This document shows, piece by piece, positions 63,571-64,000 of a stretch of DNA of 64,000 nucleotides. Within the stretch, counting starts at the first letter, position 1. Each line of letters starts with the position of its first letter. The position numbers and the translations under genes are program-made. Source of the stretch: Akkermansia sp. N21116 (GTDB lineage Bacteria; Verrucomicrobiota; Verrucomicrobiia; Verrucomicrobiales; Akkermansiaceae); assembly GCF_029854705.2 (NCBI RefSeq), contig NZ_CP139035.1:2108001-2172000 (forward strand), written 5' to 3'. The notes below the pieces were generated by a model. It made no database searches and had not been told where the DNA came from. It was given only the letters and a program-made list of their open reading frames with translations.

Positions 63571-64000
63571 GATATTTGGGGCGTGTTGAGAGAAGTAGAA
63601 ATTTTTTACTTCCTGGATGGTGTTTGGTGCGATGAAGTAGACTCCCGGATTATTAAACGCGTTTTCAGAATTCGTTCCGCAGGGTTCAAAACGATACCGG
63701 GATTGATCATTTTGTTGAGCAGGAGCTTGGCCGCTGTCTGCCCAAGCTTTGTTGAACCGTGGTGAGGGTAATTTCGGAGTTTTCATCCACCAATGGGAAA
63801 ACGGTTCAGACAGTGAAAACCGAAATGTGTGATCCATTTTCATTGTTCCTTTCTACTTCGGAGTTGAAACGATGTCTATGAATCACACATGCATTTGAAA
63901 CAAGCATCTCCCATCCCTATATCCCAATACTGCCGCATCGGTCAATCCATGACCAACTCTGGGATTTTTGTTTCGGGGTCATCTCCCTCCCGGGGGGCCG
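63571..64000. other. 430 bases without a recognised gene
   Basis: An open frame on the minus strand (63388-63843) overlaps the carboxypeptidase gene by 183 bases, and a plus-strand frame of 60 codons covers 63583-63765; neither has recognisable motifs. The segment 63600-63850 could hold the end of a gene or regulator, but nothing can be supported. The last 100 bases contain no hairpin of note. Confidence 0.4.

Overview
The window looks like chromosome of a Verrucomicrobiota member, most likely an Akkermansia relative. The reasons are gene content and style: a tandem double-length UvrA (a form I know from the Chlamydiae side of the PVC group), a PiT transporter fused to a PhoU-like tail, secreted LamG/FG-GAP and esterase proteins suited to glycoprotein degradation, menaquinone genes, rubrerythrin, PPDK, and start regions that mostly lack a Shine-Dalgarno motif. 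The assignment is inference; no rRNA is present to confirm it.

Layout. 1-7.3 kb: partial resB-like gene, rubrerythrin, a coiled-coil membrane protein, an EamA transporter, then a leftward block with an RNase III-like protein and menE, a lipoprotein, nuoC and nuoB. 7.5-18.9 kb: ppdK, a MATE pump, tRNA-Asp, ychF, a CAT-anticodon tRNA, a secreted GH3 glycosidase, rseP and a LysE-type exporter. 19-25 kb: menC, PiT-PhoU, a candidate small RNA, ilvB. 25-33.8 kb: a secreted phosphoesterase, an outer-membrane barrel, an MFS pump, the cysK-metY operon facing an Rrf2 regulator across a perfect inverted repeat, a second phosphoesterase, and rnpB. 33.8-39.9 kb: amidase, xseA and an acyl-activating enzyme in one leftward operon, then a parvulin PPIase. 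40-45.7 kb: a phage-derived head module (small-terminase-like, winged-helix, tail-adaptor-like, portal, Bbp19-like and scaffold-like genes) with no capsid or large terminase, containing a tight cluster of DnaA-box-like sequences. 45.7-48.2 kb: parA, an orphan trpB and a PUR-alpha-like protein. 48.3-49.05 kb: two tiny membrane proteins and a second copy of the candidate small RNA. 49.1-64 kb: tandem uvrA, a two-gene secreted metallopeptidase/esterase unit with the start codon buried in a hairpin, hom-lysC, and a D,D-carboxypeptidase.

Functionally, the host genes cover menaquinone and NADH respiration (menE, menC, nuoBC), sulfur and aspartate-family amino acids (cysK, metY, hom, lysC, with ilvB and trpB elsewhere), envelope maintenance (RseP, amidase, PPIase, carboxypeptidase) and glycan or glycoprotein attack (GH3, SGNH/alpha-beta esterase, LamG/HExxH protein).

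The least explained items are the two-copy RNA element (22525-22720 and 48866-49054), the DnaA-box cluster at 40629-40808, the capsid-less phage module around it, and the start-codon hairpin at 58059-58094.
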